Source: Colletotrichum lupini (lineage: Eukaryota; Ascomycota; Sordariomycetes; Glomerellales; Glomerellaceae). From it: a DNA stretch of 64,000 bases. Below, piece by piece: positions 58,361 to 64,000 of this stretch. The position numbers and the translations under genes are program-made. The stretch lies in the NCBI RefSeq assembly GCF_023278565.1, contig NC_064676.1, positions 3,286,001 through 3,350,000 on the forward strand, in the 5' to 3' direction. Numbering within the stretch: the first letter of the stretch is position 1; each line of letters starts with the position of its first letter. The notes under the pieces are model-generated. The model searched no databases. It was not told the DNA's origin and saw only the letters and a program-made list of their open reading frames with translations.

Positions 58361-60260
58361 AAGCCACATCTTTCCAACACTCAAAGCGTCATTTATTCCC
58401 AACTAGACTTGAGCTTTGTGTCCCAGGAGCTCTTTTCATTTTACCTGACTATTTTCACAAGCGATATCCCAAACTTTCTCTTCTTCTCTCCTTCTCTCGG
58501 GCATCTTCTTTCTTTTAGACCTAGGGATAAAAACACGTGTCTGATCACATACAGACATACACACACACAGTCACTATGGCGAAATATGATTTGGGAGTTT
58601 ATTTTCGTTATTCAAAGGGAATACAGATACTCATGACGATGTCCATCAAGGACTTGGGTAAATCTCCTACAACGACGAGGCCACACTTGGCATTTCTGCA
58701 GACTAGTTTTAGTATATAATTATAATCATTTAAAATTCACCATCGTGTGGCACCCCGTTGGATGTGATGTGCTCTCGTGACTTTGTTCCCAGGCTACAAA
58801 GTGCGTAAATTGTGGCATCCATCAAATGCAACCTTGATAGAAGTTCTGTAAGGAATGAGCTGCTATTGAGGCTGAATCTGGCCCGAATCTTGCAAGCTAG
58901 GCATTGAGTTAGACCCCTCCAACTCCTGTTAGGCTAGTCTGAGGACTTAGTGCTACGTTATTGTGGTCAAACGGGGCGTTTATCGGAGCAACAACTCACC
59001 GCTACTCACCGCACTAGAAAAAGAGCTGAACGACCAAATTCCGAAAAGTGTCTCCGTCCTGCATACTATAGCGAGTTACATGGGGAGATAATAATACACT
59101 CACCATCTCTAGACCGAGTCTCGATTCGCTTTCCTACATGCATGTCTTCGGATCTGACAAAGATTCCCATGTACGTAGTATGATTCCGTCAACAAGAATT
59201 GTGGAAACGGATACTCCATAAGAGGGCCCCCCGTCTTCCTTTCTCCACCCAATGGATTTCCCCCCGGTTTCCTTCCCTGTGTCTGCATTCGAGGTCACAG
59301 CGGTGAATGGAGAAGGGAAACAATGATTCCAAAAGATGACAAAAAATTCCCAAAGCAGGGATCGACGTATTACATACATGGCTCGTACATCCGTACATCC
59401 AGCCAGCTAGCCAAGTTTCGTCTTCGCTGTTTCCAGACGGTCTGAGACAATGTGGAGATATTCCGGTTTTTGACGTACCGTTTGGAATACACTACTTGGT
59501 AAAGTCGGTAGACGCGTCTGAGAGCTGGGCGAGGAGTTCGGTGTGAGGAGGCGGAAGACAGGGAGAGGTACGGATACATTGTGTAAGGTGCAGAGAGGAA
59601 GATTCCACATGCATTGCATACATCTCCACCTTCTCACATGAGGAGCAGTCAGCCCGCCTGCCCGCCCAATCATGGTGAAGCTTGGCAAGCGCCCAGTCGA
59701 CAAACCGTTTGACTTCACTTCGTCTCTTACATTTTTTGGACTAAATGATCTTAGAGAACCGACGGTTACCAGAGGGTATAGGTCAGGGACCTGTATCTTT
59801 TTTTTTTCTTCCCTCAGGGGTCAGTCAGAGTCAACATGCAAATGAGGCCACTTTGCCCCTGCTGGCCAGCTCCGTACCAGACGATGGGTAGGTGTACTTA
59901 TACGAGGCTCTGGATATGTGTAAAGTAAACTTGAGCTTCTCTCTTGAACGAATTGAAGGCTTGCTCAATTGATATGTAGTCTTTGTGAAGTCCCCTGCTT
60001 TCTAGGGGACCATGGTTCTCTGTGCAGTTGATATGTATCTCGTCCATGATCTGTCTTCAGTCTAGAGATGCAAAATATGCGGCCTAAATCCCCTTCTCTC
60101 CCTTTTGTAAAAGTCGTGAAACCGTCGTAAATTCATCAGTCGCCTCGGCGCAGTAGACGATATGCAATCCACACCTCGCAGCACTCTCAAGAAAGCCTTC
60201 CCACTCCCGCAGTCAAAATGCCAGGTCACGGGGGTGAATGCCTCCTCTCAACCCTCACCT
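58361..60260. other. Intergenic between convergent 3' ends
   Basis: 1.9 kb between the glyoxal oxidase and bZIP stops. Starts with a T/C-rich 3' UTR-like stretch. No gene recognised. Confidence 0.4.
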
Positions 60261-63136
60261 TCAAGCCGTAATCTGCTGCGCACCATACACCATACCCCCA
60301 GCATGCACACCAGCCCCCTCGTCAACATCCATCTCCCACTCCAGCTCCGGAACGCCCACCCGCTCCATAACCCTCGCCACCACACTCTCAAACGCATCCC
60401 GCTCAATGATGGCCCCAAAGTGAATACAATCCACCACCCCGCTAAACTCCCTCTTGAGCGCCTCAATCACGTTTCCGCGCATCAGCGCCGCGGCCCCGTA
60501 CCGCGCCGCGAGCTCGAACCACGCCTGCACGGGTGTGAGCTCGATGTCGCCCGGGTTCAGCGTCTTGGCGAGGGCCAGCAGGGACTTCAGAGATAGAGAG
60601 GATCCCGCGCCGGTGTCGGCTTGCCATGTGTGCGAGACGGCGGAGGCCTCGCCGCGGCGGATGGTGCGGTAGACGCGGGCGGGGGCGGAGGACATGCAGA
60701 GGGTCGAGGCCATCATTGTGTGGCCCGAGGCGGCCTTGCAGGTGTCGCCGTGGGCTGGGAATTGGCGGGGGTGGAAGTGGTTCCAGCAGATGTGTTCCAT
60801 GCTGTGTGTAAAGAGAGGTTAGTTAGTAAAATTACAGCGACGACGATTGCTGGAGGGGGGAGGATGGCTTTTGTGGCAACATACGCGAGAATGAGGTTGA
60901 TGGCAATGAGCTCCTGTTCCGCAGACAGCTGATCTGCTGACGGCGGCTGGGACTGGGTATATGTGATCGCGGCCGACGGCGACGAGATCTGGAAGCACGG
61001 CGTGCCGAGGGCGTCGTCCTTGCGCATCGTGACTGTGACCTCGCCCATGTTGACGTCCGCAAAGAGGTCGACCGGCGGGTACGGGTCGTAGTCCAGCGTC
61101 TGAGGTTGATATGCCACCACCTGGGATTCTTCGCCCGGGGGAGCAGCCGCCGAGTACTGTGCTTGTTGGTCCTCTGACTGCTGGGAAAGTTGTCGTTGTG
61201 CCGGGGCGGCAGGTAATTGCTGCTGCTGCTGTTGCTGCTGGACCACCGCCGGCGCCATCGACACTTCTTCCGGCACCGCCACGGGCTCCTGCGACCCGCA
61301 GATCCGCACTTCGCTGACGACGACGCTCTCGCCCTTTGCGCCTTCAGGAGGTACCGCGAATCCTCTTGCGGTGAGGGCGCCCCTCATGTTCTCGTTCTCG
61401 AGGCGGAAGCCGAGGACCTCCTTCTCGGCGGCGGCGATCATATCCCTAAACTTGCAGACGTCGAGCTCGAGCTGCTTGATGTAGTTGGCCTTGCGGGTGC
61501 GGTGCTGGACCTGGGCCTTGCGGACCTGCTGGCGGCGAAGCTTGGCCTTCTCTTTGGCCTTTTCTGCGGACGTGAGGCCGGGTGTTGTTGATTCTGCTGG
61601 AGTTGGGGGTTGGACTATATTAGTTCTCTAGTCTGGTCTGGAGTTGCATGGTTTTTCTCAAGTGATGGGTTTCCCACGTGGGAGAAAGAAATAGGGAGGG
61701 AAAGAGTATATAAGCATATGAGAATGGGAGCCAAGGCGGGAGCTTGGACGTAGACATGAGGAATCTGGGAATGTAGATGATCGTAAAGGTGGCATGGGTA
61801 TTTCGTAGATGGGTACAGGTGTGGATGTAAGTGAAGTGAGGGTGGTTAAGGTACGGGTAGGATAGTCTCCGAACAGGGAATGGATGATTCCAGGAGCCAA
61901 GCCTCGTCTAGACGTGATTCGCGGGGGTCCATGACCAGCGGTGTGTGCCGCATCGGGCAACCGTCGAGCCGGGAGACGTTGGAATCAAGTCGGGAAGGAG
62001 AGATGCCAGGACACCAGCTCTCATCCCCCGGCATTGCTCGTGCGGCTTTTCCAGAAACCAACATGGGAAACGTGGTTCATTGGGTAATGGCCCATGGGCA
62101 TGGCTAGTTTGGTAGGGCAGGCCGAGCAAGCAAGCAAGCAAGCAGCGGTTGTGGTCGGTTCGCGGATCCCCCCAATCCACCACACCAACTTCGGACTTCT
62201 TAGCGGCGGGAAGGGGTCTAACGCCACAAGAGGGTTCGGGTGTGATGTGGGTAGCATGATGATGAGGAATCATGAGGAATCCGGCATGGGGTTGACATAG
62301 CATAACTCACAAAGCCCATCCCCATCCCTATTCCCATCCAACCATCCACCACTTCTGGATCATGGATTGTCGGCTTCTGGTCCCCTTCATCCCCATGTAT
62401 TTCTCTCTGAGACATCCATGGACATTGATTATGGGGAAGGTGACCGGTTCCACACAAGGTCACTGAAACCACCAACATGATGGATGCGATTCACCAGGAC
62501 CCTGGCGGTGCACTCGTCGATCGGGGACGGGGACGGGCGGGCGAACGGGCGGGCCACGATGTTACAGGGAAGGACAGGTATGGAGTATCAAAAAACAAGC
62601 AACGAAGGTGTGTGGAATCATGAAGGCCGAGAAAGGGAGGTGGATATGTGAATCAAAAACGGGCGGGAGGAGAATAGGAAAATAAAAATAAGAAATGGGA
62701 CGAGCGCATGTGGAATCAAAGATAAGACGGGATGAAGGGAAAGACAACTCCTGACACTTGTCATCGCAACTTTGCAACACACAAAATTTTACAAAACCGA
62801 ACATCATCAGGATGAAGAAAACAACACAAATTACTCACGAGAACCCTGCAGTTCCTGATCTCCTCCTCCCGACACCTGCTGCGATTGGTGATCCAACGGC
62901 GACGACGACGATTGATGATGGTAAGGCGGCCCCTCGTTCACGAACTGCACCCTCCCGGCCCTTTCGCTCTCCTTCTCTTCTCTCCAGTACTCCTCGAAGC
63001 CGGCTCGACTGTCGCCGCTCGTTGACCTGTCATATTGCTGCCGTTGCTGCTGCTGGCCTTGGTGTTGGCTGAGGTGCTGCCCCTCCCCCGCCCTCACCGA
63101 GGCCTCGTGCTGCAGCCGCACCTGATTGTCCGCCAT
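60261..63136 (-). CDS. bZIP transcription factor, non-canonical basic region
   Basis: Predicted 522 residues in three exons: 63136-62839, 61614-60885, 60801-60261 (1569 nt in frame). The N-terminus is Gln/Ser/His-rich. The basic region (about 125-149) reads KLRRQQVRKAQVQHRTRK, then ANYIKQLE; aligned to Yap-type factors, Val130 takes the place of the invariant Asn while Arg138 is kept. A weak zipper follows (L148, F155, A162, F169, M176). A polyQ run and acidic/Pro-rich middle precede a helical C-terminal domain (LNPGDIELTPVQAWFELAAR) seen in fungal regulators. The second intron is well supported (GCC-ATG-GAA, frame kept). The first, 61615-62838, is 1224 nt, exceptional for this genome. The first exon was joined because donor TCTC|GTGAGT and acceptor atAG restore the frame; an alternative start or further exons inside the intron remain possible. 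Confidence 0.72.
61217..61240. repeat. CAG/CTG run encoding polyQ
   Basis: Eight-glutamine trinucleotide run within exon 2 of the bZIP gene. Confidence 0.85.
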
Positions 63137-64000
63137 TACCGCGACACGCCGTGAAGAATTGCAATTGAGATGAGCTGGGCGCTGCAACTTCACCGCCGAC
63201 GATGGGAGGTGTGTGGTGTCGGTCGGCGTTCTTTGGTGGATTGGTGAGATGTGAGTGAGTGAGTGCGTGAGGTGAGTTGAGTGATGAGATGAGAGGTGAG
63301 ATGAGCGGGGTGACGTTTGGCGTCGATGACTTCCGATTGATCGATCGCTCACCAAAAAAAGTGTCGTCACGTTTTTTCCCTCTCTCGTTTGCAGATAATT
63401 AGGTGGAAATGTTCCCACCGGTTCGGAGCGGAGTTTCGAAACTTTGGGAAGGGGCAGCCCGTGAGGGGATTTCGTCCGCCTTAAAGATGGGCGAATTCCA
63501 AATTCCCATGGGCGCCTTTTTCTTTTCTTCTGCCCGCCTTCGGGGGGGAGAGGAGACCCTCATTCTCCTCCTCTCCATCAGCGCACCTCCGCAAGAGCAG
63601 GAAAAAAGGGCCCAGGGAATGGAGATAAAGAGAGTGTCAGAGCCAGCTAAACTTCCTCGCTGTTGGCAGGGACCGCCAGAGCGCCGCAGCGTACGGAGTA
63701 CAGCACTACCTACCTACACAGCACAGGAAACCGCCCCTCCTCCCAGGGATTCTCAGGGATTCTGGGGCTTGTTCGTCCGTCTGCCGGGCGGCACAGTGGC
63801 ATGCCAAGGGACCCAACCGACAGGCCTGAGGGGAGAGGGAAGCGAGGTGAGGGACGGCGCTTATCCAATTGAGGGACAAGTGGCCGATCACCTCACGTGC
63901 CTGGCGCCTAACACCGTACCATTTTACCGTGGGGGAGAGAGGCAGTGTCACCTCATCTGCAATCTCGAAAGAATCTAAGAATTTGAGTTACCTTGATAAG
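63137..64000. other. bZIP upstream region to window end
   Basis: Contains GTGAGTGAGTGCGTGAG-type simple sequence (about 63,240-63,300) just upstream of the bZIP start. The plus-strand frame 63403-63978 has no recognisable domain. Nothing else supported. Confidence 0.4.

Overview
The window is nuclear DNA from a filamentous ascomycete (Pezizomycotina). Short GT-AG introns of about 50-120 nt, intron-rich genes, fungal-only families (RTA1, WSC/glyoxal oxidase, TAM/LaeA-like methyltransferases, secreted intradiol dioxygenase) and an intron-containing tRNA-Gly all point there. A Sordariomycete is my best guess from family content, but the species cannot be fixed from sequence alone. There is no operon logic: each gene has its own promoter. 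I rebuilt exon structures by hand from splice signals, reading-frame continuity and family similarity.

Layout. 0.1-12 kb is a housekeeping block: a Sel1-repeat protein (-), a five-finger CCCH protein of the ZC3H3/Red5 type (-) head-to-head with the THO subunit THOC7 (+), tubulin cofactor A (-), a small alpha/beta hydrolase (-) and an RTA1-type seven-helix membrane protein (-). 12.9-20.5 kb is the most distinctive part: three tandem, same-strand SAM-dependent methyltransferase paralogs (A, B, C). They share a ten-exon plan with seven consecutive exons of identical length, and related sequence blocks about 300 bp upstream of each start. A tRNA-Gly(GCC) with a 10-nt intron follows at 21.7 kb. 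22.6-29 kb holds an NF-X1/FAP1-type zinc-finger regulator (+) facing a BEM46-type membrane-anchored hydrolase (-). 29-35 kb is gene-poor and leads into a LYAR-type zinc-finger protein (+). 37.7-43.1 kb holds peroxin 10 (-) and glutamine-dependent NAD+ synthetase (+, 12 exons, one of 14 nt). 44.5-45.8 kb is a secreted intradiol-dioxygenase-like protein whose first iron-ligand tyrosine position reads Trp. 45.8-54.4 kb is gene-poor. 54.5-58.4 kb is a 1245-residue secreted copper-radical (glyoxal) oxidase with five N-terminal WSC domains and a repeat-built Ser linker. 60.3-63.1 kb is a bZIP regulator with a non-canonical basic region and a 1.2-kb intron.

How the genes relate. Most are unrelated housekeeping genes. 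Two local groupings may be functional: the divergent CCCH/THOC7 pair, both expected to act in nuclear mRNA processing and export, and the methyltransferase array, where gene bodies and upstream regions appear to have been duplicated together. The two secreted oxidative enzymes (dioxygenase, glyoxal oxidase) fit a plant- or wood-associated lifestyle but are not clustered. I found no CRISPR array, intact transposon or viral gene.
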